Source: an uncultured Collinsella sp. (lineage in GTDB: Bacteria; Actinomycetota; Coriobacteriia; Coriobacteriales; Coriobacteriaceae). From it: a DNA stretch of 6,301 bases. The stretch spans positions 1 through 6,301 of the forward strand of contig CABQJJ010000091.1 of NCBI GenBank assembly GCA_902464485.1, written 5' to 3'. Each line of letters opens with the position of its first letter. Position 1 is the first letter of the stretch. A program made the translations under genes and the position numbers. The notes under the pieces were generated by a model. The model had not been told where the DNA came from and did no database searches. It saw nothing but the letters and a program-made list of their open reading frames with translations. Shown piece by piece: positions 1 through 6,299 of the stretch.

Positions 1-1
1 C

Positions 2-538
2 CTACTCCGTCTCGCCCGGTCGAGCGCCGCGGGCCAGGGCGTCCTGGTACTCCTTGACGGCCTTGAGCCTCTGCATAGGCTTCAGTCGCTCAAACATGGT
101 ATTGCCGTGCAGGTGATCGATCTCGTGCTGCAGGCACACGCAGAACAGATCGCCCGAGGCTTCATAGCGAATCAGGTTGGCATCCAGGTCGTACGCCTCA
201 ACGACGACATGGTCGGGACGCTCGATCTCGCAGCTAATTCCGGGGATGGACAGGCAGCCCTCGCTATACGGCACCAGATGGTCGCTCTGCTCAACAATGA
301 CAGGGTTGATGAGCACGTACGGGTCATAGTCGTTCTTGTCGCTGTAGTCGCAGTCGATAGTGACGAGCTGGATGAGCTCACCGATCTGCGGAGCAGCAAG
401 ACCGCAACCACCGTTGTCGAACATCATCTTCTTCATCTTCTCGGCAAGTGCCTCGATCGCAGGGGTGATTTCCTCGATGACGGCACACTCCTGGCGCAGA
501 CGAGGGTCAGGGGACAATACGATTCCGTTGGCTTCCAT
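2..538 (-). CDS. def: Peptide deformylase
   Basis: This metalloenzyme removes the N-formyl group from the initiator methionine of nascent proteins in the cytoplasm. All three family motifs are visible in the 178-residue product: GCGLAAPQ (about 44-51), EGCLS (93-97) and QHEIDH (137-142). The expected metal ligands are C95, H138 and H142, and E139 is the catalytic acid. The length is usual for a bacterial deformylase. Two in-frame ATGs lie at 544 and 538. I chose 538 because the GAAAGG ribosome binding site (minus strand, 550-545) is 6 bases from it but directly abuts the ATG at 544. The gene ends with TAG at 4-2, so it is complete. It begins 18 bases after the priA stop, which suggests one transcript. 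In many bacteria fmt follows def; here that would lie off the left edge and cannot be seen. A Cys in the variable position of motif 1 is a mild oddity. Confidence 0.96.
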   Translation of the reverse strand: MEANGIVLSPDPRLRQECAVIEEITPAIEALAEKMKKMMFDNGGCGLAAPQIGELIQLVTIDCDYSDKNDYDPYVLINPVIVEQSDHLVPYSEGCLSIPGISCEIERPDHVVVEAYDLDANLIRYEASGDLFCVCLQHEIDHLHGNTMFERLKPMQRLKAVKEYQDALARGARPGETE

Positions 539-556
539 GGCCATCCTTTCGGTTTG
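539..556 (-). promoter_or_regulatory. def ribosome binding site in the priA-def gap
   Basis: The 18-base gap between the priA stop and the def start contains GAAAGG on the minus strand (550-545). The spacing is 6 bases to the ATG at 538 and 0 to the ATG at 544, so the downstream ATG is favoured. There is no room for a terminator or separate promoter, which supports translation of def from the priA transcript. metK has a near-identical site (CGAAAGGA). Confidence 0.75.
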
Positions 557-3010
557 TTACATCAAATCATAGGCATCGACGTCAACGCTCACGCTCACGC
601 CGCGCACGGAGCCTGCCTCTTTGAGGCAGGCGTCGATATCATCAGAGACATGGTACCCTACCGGCGACTTCACAAGCAGATGGAAGCGATAACGGTCCTT
701 GGCTCTCTCGATTACACACGAAGCCGGGCCCAGCACCTGCGGGACGGCGCTCCCCGCCCGCAAAAAGTCGGGCGCGGCGGCATGCCAGCGGCGCTTGAGG
801 AGCTTTGCGATGCGCCCGATATAATCCTGCGCATCGTCGCGGCTTGCCGACCACACCAAAATATTGATCAGGCGCACGAACGGCGGATACAGTGCGTCGC
901 GGCGCTGGTCCAGGTCGTAGTCGGTAAAGATCGAACGATCGTGCTCGGCGACGGCGCGGATGACCGGATCCTCGGGCAAATAGGTCTGGATGATAACCTC
1001 GCCGGGGCGATCGCCGCGTCCGGCACGGCCCGCGACCTGCTCCAGCAGATCGTAAGCGCGCTCCCCCGCTCTAAAATCGGGCAGCTTCAGCGCAAAGTCG
1101 GCATTGACCACGCCCACGAGCGTGACCTCGGGAAAATCGAGGCCCTTGGCAATCATCTGGGTACCCAGCAGCACCGCGCAATCGGCGGCATCGAACTGCT
1201 CGAGAAGTTTTTTGTGCGCGTCCTTGCCGCGCGTGGAATCGGCGTCCATGCGAATGATGGCGACATCGTCGGGCAGCATCTGGTGCAGTGCGTCCTCGAT
1301 CTGCTGCGTACCCAGCCCCATTTTTGCCAGGTAACGGCTACCGCACTTGGGGCAGCGACTCGTGGGAGCAGGATACGGCTGCACGCGCCAAGACGAACCG
1401 CAGGTGTGGCACTGCAGCGTATGTGTGCGCTCGTGGTACGTAAGCGCCGTGGAGCAGTGGTTGCAGGTGGGGACGCAACCGCACTCGCGGCACATCAAAA
1501 AAGGCGCAAAGCCACGGCGGTTATGAAGCAGCACAGCCTTCTCGCGGCGCTCGACCACGCGCTCGAGGCCTTCCATCAGCGGTTTTGAGAACATTGAGCG
1601 GCTACCGTGCGAGAACTCGCGACGCAGGTCGGCAATGCGGACCGTGGGCAGGACCGCGTGCCCCGGGCGCTCGGGCATCTCGACACGCGTCCAGGTGGCA
1701 CCGCTGTACATGCCGCGGCGGCAGCGGTCGAGCGCTTCGGCAGAAGGGGTGGCCGAGCCCAGCACGAGTGGGCAACGATAGCGACGCGCCATCTCGGCCG
1801 CCACCTCGCGTGCATGGTAGCGCGGGCTGGAACCCTGCTTGTAGCTGGTCTCGTGCTCCTCGTCGATGATGATGAGACCCAAGTCGCTGAGCGGGCAAAA
1901 GAGCGCCGAGCGGGCGCCGACGACCACACGCGCGGCACCACTGGCAACCATATCCCATTGGTCCAGGCGCTCGCCGGCCGAAAGACGCGAGTGGAACACA
2001 GCGACCGTCTCGCCAAAGCGCGAGCGAAAACGGCCGACGGTCTGGGCCGTTAGCGAGATCTCGGGCACGAGCACGCAGGCCGAGCGACCGGCCGCGAGCA
2101 CGCGCTCGATAGCGGAGAGGTAGACCTCGGTTTTGCCGGAGCCCGTAACACCGTCCACGAGCACCACGTCGCCGTGCGCATCCAGGCGAGCGCGCTCAAT
2201 CTGCGCGAGCGCCTGCTGCTGGCCGTTCGTAAGCGCGACTGGCGCCTTGCCGCTCGCGGAGGACAGCGTGGTCTGCTCACTGCAACCGCGCCAGGCACGG
2301 CGCTCCTCCACCACCACGACGCCGCGCTTTTCGAGCGCCTTGATGGTCGCCGACATGCTGTTGTAGAGCAGGTTGAGATCGCGCGTCGTGACGGGGCCGC
2401 ACTGGAGCGCCTCGATGAGCTGGCGCTGGCGAACGGCGGTCTTGGGCGGCGTATAGTCGAAGCCCTCGGGCGTGAGCATGACCCAGCGGTTTTGAATAGG
2501 CTTGACGGCGGGGCGCTCAACCGCCCATGCGCCGTCATCGCCCTTGACCACGCGCGGGCTGCCGCCCGGAGGCAAAAACAGGCGCAGGCACTCGGAAAGC
2601 GTCGCGTCGTACTCGCGGCTCATCCAACGCGCGATGCGGGCAGCCTCAGCGGTAAAGAGCGGCTTGCTGAGGACGGCCTCGATGGGCTTGATGCGCGCGG
2701 GATTGAGGGCGATGTTGCCTTGCAGGTCGCCCAGCCCAGACGCAATGTCGACGATATAGCCCGCGGCGGCACGATTGCCAAAATGAACTAGGACGGTGGA
2801 GCCGATCTGGGCTTCGTTGGCAAGAGACTGTGGAATGCCGTAGGCAAACGGCTCGGACAGCGCACGAGTGGGGATGTCGAGAACCACGCTCGCGTAGGCG
2901 GCGATGGGCTCAGGTGCAGGCTCGGACTTGGCCGAGGCAGCAGCGGATGCCTGCGCCGCCGGAGTCTCCTCCGGTTCCGGCGAACCAAAGAGCGTTAGTT
3001 GCTCGGCCAT
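557..3010 (-). CDS. priA: Primosomal protein N' (PriA replication-restart helicase)
   Basis: PriA is a superfamily 2 DNA helicase that recognises stalled or collapsed replication forks and directs reloading of the replicative helicase. The 817-residue product shows an N-terminal DNA-binding region (about 38-250), Walker A GVTGSGKT (287-294), the DEEH box (383-386), motif III GSATPS (418-423), NRRGFAP (497-503), motif V GTQMIAKGLDFPEV (616-629) and motif VI QVAGRAGRGD (658-667). Eight cysteines in four pairs (507/510, 516/519, 534/537, 553/556) form the two-zinc module set between the helicase lobes. E. coli PriA is 732 residues; part of the extra length is an Ala/Pro/Glu-rich N-terminal tail (about 1-36). 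The start is supported by AGGAGGT (minus strand, 3026-3020) 9 bases from the ATG. priA lies downstream of gltX across a terminator-like hairpin and 18 bases upstream of def. No convincing own promoter is seen, so expression may rely on readthrough or on a promoter inside gltX. Confidence 0.97.
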   Translation of the reverse strand: MAEQLTLFGSPEPEETPAAQASAAASAKSEPAPEPIAAYASVVLDIPTRALSEPFAYGIPQSLANEAQIGSTVLVHFGNRAAAGYIVDIASGLGDLQGNIALNPARIKPIEAVLSKPLFTAEAARIARWMSREYDATLSECLRLFLPPGGSPRVVKGDDGAWAVERPAVKPIQNRWVMLTPEGFDYTPPKTAVRQRQLIEALQCGPVTTRDLNLLYNSMSATIKALEKRGVVVVEERRAWRGCSEQTTLSSASGKAPVALTNGQQQALAQIERARLDAHGDVVLVDGVTGSGKTEVYLSAIERVLAAGRSACVLVPEISLTAQTVGRFRSRFGETVAVFHSRLSAGERLDQWDMVASGAARVVVGARSALFCPLSDLGLIIIDEEHETSYKQGSSPRYHAREVAAEMARRYRCPLVLGSATPSAEALDRCRRGMYSGATWTRVEMPERPGHAVLPTVRIADLRREFSHGSRSMFSKPLMEGLERVVERREKAVLLHNRRGFAPFLMCRECGCVPTCNHCSTALTYHERTHTLQCHTCGSSWRVQPYPAPTSRCPKCGSRYLAKMGLGTQQIEDALHQMLPDDVAIIRMDADSTRGKDAHKKLLEQFDAADCAVLLGTQMIAKGLDFPEVTLVGVVNADFALKLPDFRAGERAYDLLEQVAGRAGRGDRPGEVIIQTYLPEDPVIRAVAEHDRSIFTDYDLDQRRDALYPPFVRLINILVWSASRDDAQDYIGRIAKLLKRRWHAAAPDFLRAGSAVPQVLGPASCVIERAKDRYRFHLLVKSPVGYHVSDDIDACLKEAGSVRGVSVSVDVDAYDLM

Positions 3011-3019
3011 GGCCTCAGC

Positions 3020-3026
3020 ACCTCCT
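3020..3026 (-). promoter_or_regulatory. priA Shine-Dalgarno sequence
   Basis: AGGAGGT on the minus strand, 9 bases before the priA ATG, is a near-perfect match to the anti-Shine-Dalgarno end of 16S rRNA. It fixes the start at 3010 and suggests priA is translated independently of gltX. Confidence 0.8.
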
Positions 3027-3040
3027 ATCCCATACGTCTA

Positions 3041-3076
3041 CAGAAACAAGAGCCCCGCTCGGGGTGAACGGGGCTC
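3041..3076 (-). terminator. Hairpin terminator after gltX, with interrupted U-run
   Basis: GAGCCCCG (3050-3057) pairs perfectly with CGGGGCTC (3069-3076), giving an 8-bp stem with an 11-base loop. Read leftward, the stem is followed by TTGTTTCTG, a U-rich but interrupted tract. It starts 23 bases past the gltX stop and lies about 40 bases before the priA start. The position and orientation fit an intrinsic terminator for gltX. The broken U-run makes partial readthrough into priA plausible. Confidence 0.7.
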
Positions 3077-3099
3077 GGATACATACATTTGCGCAGCGA

Positions 3100-4575
3100 T
3101 TACAGCGCCATCGTGCGGGCGCGGTCGATGCGCGCCAGGCAGTCGTCACGGCCGACGAGTGCCATGGTCTCGCCCAGCGGAGGGCTCACCGTGTTGCCGC
3201 AGACGGCGACACGCACAGCTTGGAAGACCACGCGCTTCTTGAGGTCCATCTGCTCGGGCAGCGGCTCAAGCGCGGCGTCGATGTTCGCGGCTGTCCACTC
3301 GGTAACACCCTCGAGCACGGCCTTGGCGGCGTCCAAGATGGCACCCATGCCTTCCTTGGCCAGACCCTTGTTGACGGATTTCTCGTCATACTCGAGCGTC
3401 TCGGCCGTGGCAAAGATGGGAGCGGCGACGGTAACGGCGTCGGCCGGCATCTTGGTGCGCGGCTTGACGATGGCAGCAAGCGCGTCGATCCAGTCCTCGC
3501 CGTACTCGACGTTGCCCTCGATGAGACCTGCCTCGTGCAGTTCGGGGACCATGATCTCGTCGGCAAACTGGGCGTCGGACATGCCGTTGATGTACTCCGC
3601 GTTGACCCAATCGAGCTTCTTAGGGTCGAAGGTCGCGGGGTTCTTGGAGATGCGATCGAGCGAGAACTTGCTAGCCAGGACGTCGCGCGGGATGATCGTG
3701 GTCTCGCCGTCGAGCGACCAACCGAGCAGCGCCAGGTAGTTGACGAAGGCGTCGGACAGGTAGCCGGCGTCGCGGTACTCCTCCACCGAGGTGGCGCCGT
3801 GGCGCTTGGAGAGCTTCTTACCGTCGGCGCCCAGAATCATGGAGATGTGGGCGAACGTGGGCACGGGCGCGCCGAGGGCCTCGTAGACCATGACCTGGCG
3901 CGGGGTGTTGGACAGGTGATCGTCGCCGCGGATGACGTGGGTGATCTTCATCATGGCGTCGTCGACGACGGTCGCGAAGTTGTACGTGGGCGTTCCGTCG
4001 GAGCGGAAGATGACAAAGTCGTCGAGCTCCTTGGCATCGAAGGTCACCTCGCCGTGGACGGCGTCGTGGATGACGACGTCGCCGCGGTCCTCGGGCACCT
4101 TAATGCGCAAGACGTAGGGCTCGCCGGCTTCGATGCGGCGACGGGCCTCCTCGGGATCAAGATCGCGGCAGCGACGCTGATAGCCCTGGAAGGGGTCCTT
4201 GCGCTCCTGCGCGGCCTTACGGTCGGCGTCGAGCTGCTCCTTGGTGCAGAAGCAGGGATAGGCCTTGCCCTCGTCCCAAAGCTTCTGGGCAGCCTGCTTG
4301 TACAGGTCCAGGCGCTCGGTCTGGGCGTAGGGGCCATAGTCGCCGCCCACCTCGGGACCCTCGTCCCAGTCCAGGCCAAGCCAACGCATGGCGCGCAGAA
4401 TGATCTGCGTGTTCTCGTCGGTGGAACGGGTGGGGTCGGTGTCGTCGATGCGCAGGATGAACGTGCCGCCGTTTGCGCGGGCGAAAGCCCAGTTATAGAT
4501 AGCGGTGCGGGCGCCGCCAATGTGCAGCTTGCCCGTGGGTGAGGGTGCAAAGCGGACGCGAACGTCTGATGCCAT
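3100..4575 (-). CDS. gltX: Glutamyl-tRNA synthetase (class I)
   Basis: This enzyme charges tRNA-Glu with glutamate in the cytoplasm. The 491-residue product has the class I signatures FAPSPTGKLHIGG (9-21, HIGH-type motif H18-G21) and KLSKR (254-258, the KMSKS-type motif). RIDDTD (42-47) and RGDDH (216-220) are typical GluRS segments. The C-terminal half carries the helical anticodon-binding domain and ends with SPPLGETMALVGRDD (464-478). A zinc-site region is partly kept: C108, C110 and C136 are present, but the position of the fourth ligand (His in E. coli) is D138. An upstream in-frame ATG exists (4653), but the start at 4575 fits the family N-terminus and has AGGAG (minus strand, 4586-4582) 6 bases away. 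The gene is divergent from metK and leads the minus-strand cluster. In bacteria without GlnRS this enzyme also charges tRNA-Gln; the sequence alone does not show which type this is. Confidence 0.97.
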   Translation of the reverse strand: MASDVRVRFAPSPTGKLHIGGARTAIYNWAFARANGGTFILRIDDTDPTRSTDENTQIILRAMRWLGLDWDEGPEVGGDYGPYAQTERLDLYKQAAQKLWDEGKAYPCFCTKEQLDADRKAAQERKDPFQGYQRRCRDLDPEEARRRIEAGEPYVLRIKVPEDRGDVVIHDAVHGEVTFDAKELDDFVIFRSDGTPTYNFATVVDDAMMKITHVIRGDDHLSNTPRQVMVYEALGAPVPTFAHISMILGADGKKLSKRHGATSVEEYRDAGYLSDAFVNYLALLGWSLDGETTIIPRDVLASKFSLDRISKNPATFDPKKLDWVNAEYINGMSDAQFADEIMVPELHEAGLIEGNVEYGEDWIDALAAIVKPRTKMPADAVTVAAPIFATAETLEYDEKSVNKGLAKEGMGAILDAAKAVLEGVTEWTAANIDAALEPLPEQMDLKKRVVFQAVRVAVCGNTVSPPLGETMALVGRDDCLARIDRARTMAL

Positions 4576-4615
4576 GGATATCTCCTCGATTGCAGGATGG
4601 ATGTCTAACCGCATC

Positions 4616-4644
4616 AGTATAAAGCAACAATGCAACCTCCGCAC
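4616..4644 (-). promoter_or_regulatory. Candidate gltX promoter
   Basis: On the minus strand TATACT (4621-4616) matches the -10 consensus at five of six positions and would start transcription about 33 bases before the gltX ATG. The -35 position at 17-bp spacing (4644-4639) reads GTGCGG, a poor match. This hexamer is also the left arm of an inverted repeat, so an activator or repressor site could overlap it. The -10 is the main evidence. Confidence 0.45.
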
Positions 4645-4675
4645 AAAGGGCACCGACCCAATGAGTAGGTGCGGA
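4638..4675. repeat. Inverted repeat between divergent gltX and metK promoters
   Basis: TCCGCAC (4638-4644) and GTGCGGA (4669-4675) are perfect 7-bp inverted copies with 24 bases between them, about three helical turns centre to centre. The left arm covers the predicted gltX -35 and the right arm lies just upstream of the predicted metK -35 region. AAAGGG also follows each arm at an exact 30-bp offset (4645 and 4675). The layout resembles a shared operator, but no regulator is known and chance is possible. Confidence 0.35.
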
Positions 4676-4679
4676 AAGG

Positions 4680-4708
4680 GTGTGAATGTTGGATTTACGC
4701 GCTATGAT
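4680..4708 (+). promoter_or_regulatory. Candidate metK promoter
   Basis: TATGAT (4703-4708) matches the -10 consensus at five of six positions. The -35 position at 17-bp spacing (4680-4685, GTGTGA) matches TTGACA at only three of six. Transcription would begin near 4715, giving a leader of about 60 bases that includes the hairpin and possible pseudoknot at 4727-4763. Confidence 0.45.
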
Positions 4709-4726
4709 GTGCCCTTGCATACAGAG

Positions 4727-4770
4727 CCCGGCGGAATGGTAACGGTCGCCGGGACACGTTATTCGAAAGG
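4727..4770 (+). promoter_or_regulatory. metK leader: hairpin with possible H-type pseudoknot beside the RBS
   Basis: Stem 1 is CCCGGCG (4727-4733) paired with CGCCGGG (4747-4753), seven Watson-Crick pairs closing a 13-base loop. Within that loop GGUAACG (4738-4744) can pair with CGUUAUU (4757-4763) as stem 2: five Watson-Crick pairs plus two G-U pairs. The linkers are 4, 2 and 3 bases, a feasible though tight H-type pseudoknot. The Shine-Dalgarno GAAAGG (4765-4770) begins one base after stem 2, and the metK ATG follows 6 bases later. No U-run follows stem 1, so it is not a terminator. Control of ribosome access is the natural hypothesis. I do not recognise it as a known SAM riboswitch class. 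The hairpin is clear in the sequence; stem 2 and any function are inferred. Confidence 0.4.
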
Positions 4771-4776
4771 ACAATC

Positions 4777-6057
4777 ATGTCAGAAGAGCTTCGTTCCATC
4801 CCGCCCCAACACGGGTCCTTTGTGTTTACGTCGGAGTCGGTGACCGAAGGCCATCCAGATAAGATCGCTGACCAGATCAGCGACGCCGTCCTCGACGCAA
4901 TCCTCGCCAAAGAAATAGAGCTCCAGGAACAGGGCTACATTGCGCCCAACGGCGTGCCCGCCAACGTGGAGAACGTCCGCTGCGCCTGCGAGACCCTCGT
5001 GACCACCGGCACCGTCATCGTTGCCGGCGAGATCCGCACCCAGGCCTACGTCGACGTGCAGGAAATCGCCCGCGGCGTCATCCGCCGCATCGGCTACAAC
5101 CGCGCCAAGTTCGGTTTTGACTGCGACACCTGCGGCGTCATGAGCCTTATTCACGAGCAGTCCCCCGATATCGCTCAGGGCGTCGACGAGTCCTTCGAGA
5201 CCCAGACCGGCGCTACCACCGACCCGATCGACCTGATCGGCGCCGGCGACCAGGGCATGATGTTCGGCTACGCCTCCAACGAGACCAAGACCTTAATGCC
5301 CATGCCGCACTACCTTGCTAGCCGCCTGGCCGAGCGCCTGGCAGCTGTGCGCCACGACGGCACCCTCGCCTACCTGCGCCCCGACGGCAAGACCCAGGTC
5401 ACCGTGCGCTACGAAGATGGCAAGCCCGTCGAGGTCACGACCATCGTCATCTCCACGCAGCATGCTGCCGAGATCGAGAACATGGGCAAGATCAAGGCCG
5501 ATCTGATCGAGCACGTCATTACGCCGGTTATGGCTGCCGAGAACATGCCGTGGGACAACGCCGACATCTACGTGAACCCCACCGGACGCTTTGTCGTGGG
5601 CGGCCCCATGGGCGACACGGGCCTGACCGGCCGCAAGATCATCGTCGACACCTATGGCGGCTACGGCCGTCACGGTGGTGGCGCCTTTAGCGGCAAGGAC
5701 TGCACCAAGGTCGACCGCTCTGCCGCGTATGCCGCGCGCTGGGTCGCCAAGAACGTAGTCGCCGCCGGCCTGGCCGATCGCTGCGAAGTCGAGCTGGCCT
5801 ACGCCATCGGCGTGTCCAAGCCGCTGTCGATCATGGTCGACACCTTTGGAACCGCACATGTCGCCGAGGACAAGATCGTCGAGGCCGTCGAGAAGACCTT
5901 CGACCTGCGCCCAGGCGCCATCATCCGCGACCTGGACCTGCGTCGCCCCATCTACGAAAAGACGGCAGCCTACGGCCACTTTGGCCGCGAAGACGCCGAC
6001 TTCACCTGGGAGAAGACCGATAGAGTCGAAGAACTCAAAGCAGCCTGCGGCCTGTAA
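4777..6057 (+). CDS. metK: S-adenosylmethionine synthetase
   Basis: MetK makes S-adenosylmethionine from methionine and ATP in the cytoplasm, releasing phosphate and pyrophosphate. The 426-residue product has SVTEGHPDKIADQISDA (21-37, with H26, D28 and K29), GAGDQG (155-160), NPTGRFVVGGPMGDTGLTGRK (267-287 region), GGGAFSGKD (300-308) and KVDRSAAYAARWVAKN (311-326). The C-terminal GHFGRED and FTWEKTD segments are also typical. It is about 40 residues longer than E. coli MetK (384). The extra length is an N-terminal extension of about 8, an insertion of about 18 at 44-68, and an insertion of about 10 at 137-154, next to the active-site loop. The conserved DP(S/T)K after the glycine loop reads DCTK, with C309 in place of proline. 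The start is supported by GAAAGG 6 bases upstream and by the family N-terminus. The gene stands alone between its own promoter region and a strong terminator. Confidence 0.97.
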   Translation: MSEELRSIPPQHGSFVFTSESVTEGHPDKIADQISDAVLDAILAKEIELQEQGYIAPNGVPANVENVRCACETLVTTGTVIVAGEIRTQAYVDVQEIARGVIRRIGYNRAKFGFDCDTCGVMSLIHEQSPDIAQGVDESFETQTGATTDPIDLIGAGDQGMMFGYASNETKTLMPMPHYLASRLAERLAAVRHDGTLAYLRPDGKTQVTVRYEDGKPVEVTTIVISTQHAAEIENMGKIKADLIEHVITPVMAAENMPWDNADIYVNPTGRFVVGGPMGDTGLTGRKIIVDTYGGYGRHGGGAFSGKDCTKVDRSAAYAARWVAKNVVAAGLADRCEVELAYAIGVSKPLSIMVDTFGTAHVAEDKIVEAVEKTFDLRPGAIIRDLDLRRPIYEKTAAYGHFGREDADFTWEKTDRVEELKAACGL

Positions 6058-6094
6058 GCCAACGAGAATAGCCACAGCCAAATAGAGACGTACC

Positions 6095-6130
6095 AAAAAG
6101 AGGTACCGGAACAACCGGTACCTCTTTTTT
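6095..6130 (+). terminator. Strong intrinsic terminator of metK, possibly bidirectional
   Basis: GAGGTACCGG (6100-6109) pairs perfectly with CCGGTACCTC (6115-6124), a 10-bp stem with a 5-base AACAA loop. It is followed by six T residues (6125-6130). The upstream A-run (6095-6099) extends the stem and gives a U-run when read on the minus strand, so it may also stop leftward transcripts. It begins 37 bases after the metK stop. Confidence 0.93.
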
Positions 6131-6191
6131 ATTACCCGGTGGCGAAGACGTTTCAATATAAAAGATAAGACACGTCCCTAGCTAATGAATT

Positions 6192-6222
6192 TTGCCATCT
6201 AGCAACTCCAACCATGTATCCT
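6192..6222 (+). promoter_or_regulatory. Weak rightward promoter candidate
   Basis: TTGCCA (6192-6197) matches the -35 consensus at five of six positions, and TATCCT (6217-6222) matches the -10 at four of six. The 19-bp spacer is longer than ideal. Transcription would start near 6229 and run through the edge hairpin. The second CTAGC repeat (6199-6203) directly follows the -35. Confidence 0.3.
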
Positions 6223-6261
6223 TAGTCCCGAGGGGCGGGGCATAAGGTCGATCGCGAGTTC

Positions 6262-6299
6262 CGCACGAGCCGGAGAGCACTTAATGTGCTCTCCGTGCG
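6262..6299. repeat. Perfect 10-bp hairpin with bulged outer stem at window edge
   Basis: CGGAGAGCAC (6271-6280) pairs with GTGCTCTCCG (6286-6295) around a TTAAT loop. CGCA (6262-6265) can pair with TGCG (6296-6299), extending the stem past a 5-base bulge on the left side. No T-run follows within the visible bases, and none is seen when read leftward, so a simple terminator is not supported. It could be part of a structured leader RNA or a DNA operator. The partner sequence may continue beyond the window. Confidence 0.6.

Noticed and set aside
539..544. def start at the ATG at 544
   Set aside because: The ribosome binding site directly abuts this ATG with no spacer; the ATG at 538 has a 6-base spacer.
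107..1588. Long plus-strand open frame (493 codons) opposite priA and def
   Set aside because: It lies wholly antisense to two genes with full family motifs, crosses from one into the other, and shows no recognisable domain. Such frames are common opposite GC-rich genes.
2830..4542. Long plus-strand open frame (570 codons) opposite gltX
   Set aside because: It is a shadow of the gltX codon pattern, runs across the gltX terminator and into the start of priA, and its product is a Gly/Val/Asp/Leu-rich string without motifs.
4576..4653. 26-residue N-terminal extension of GluRS from the ATG at 4653
   Set aside because: The family N-terminus and a well-placed AGGAG both point to the ATG at 4575, and the extension would span the predicted promoter.
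4711..4770. Anti-Shine-Dalgarno CCTT at 4713-4716 pairing with AAGG of the metK RBS
   Set aside because: Only four pairs, and the segment lies at or before the predicted transcription start.
5293..6156. Minus-strand open frame (287 codons) opposite metK
   Set aside because: It is antisense to metK and starts beyond the strong terminator; the product has no family signature.
6150..6175. TATAAA at 6157 as a rightward -10 box and TATATT as a leftward -10 box
   Set aside because: Neither has a plausible -35 at 16-18 bp spacing, and a leftward transcript would meet the bidirectional terminator at once.
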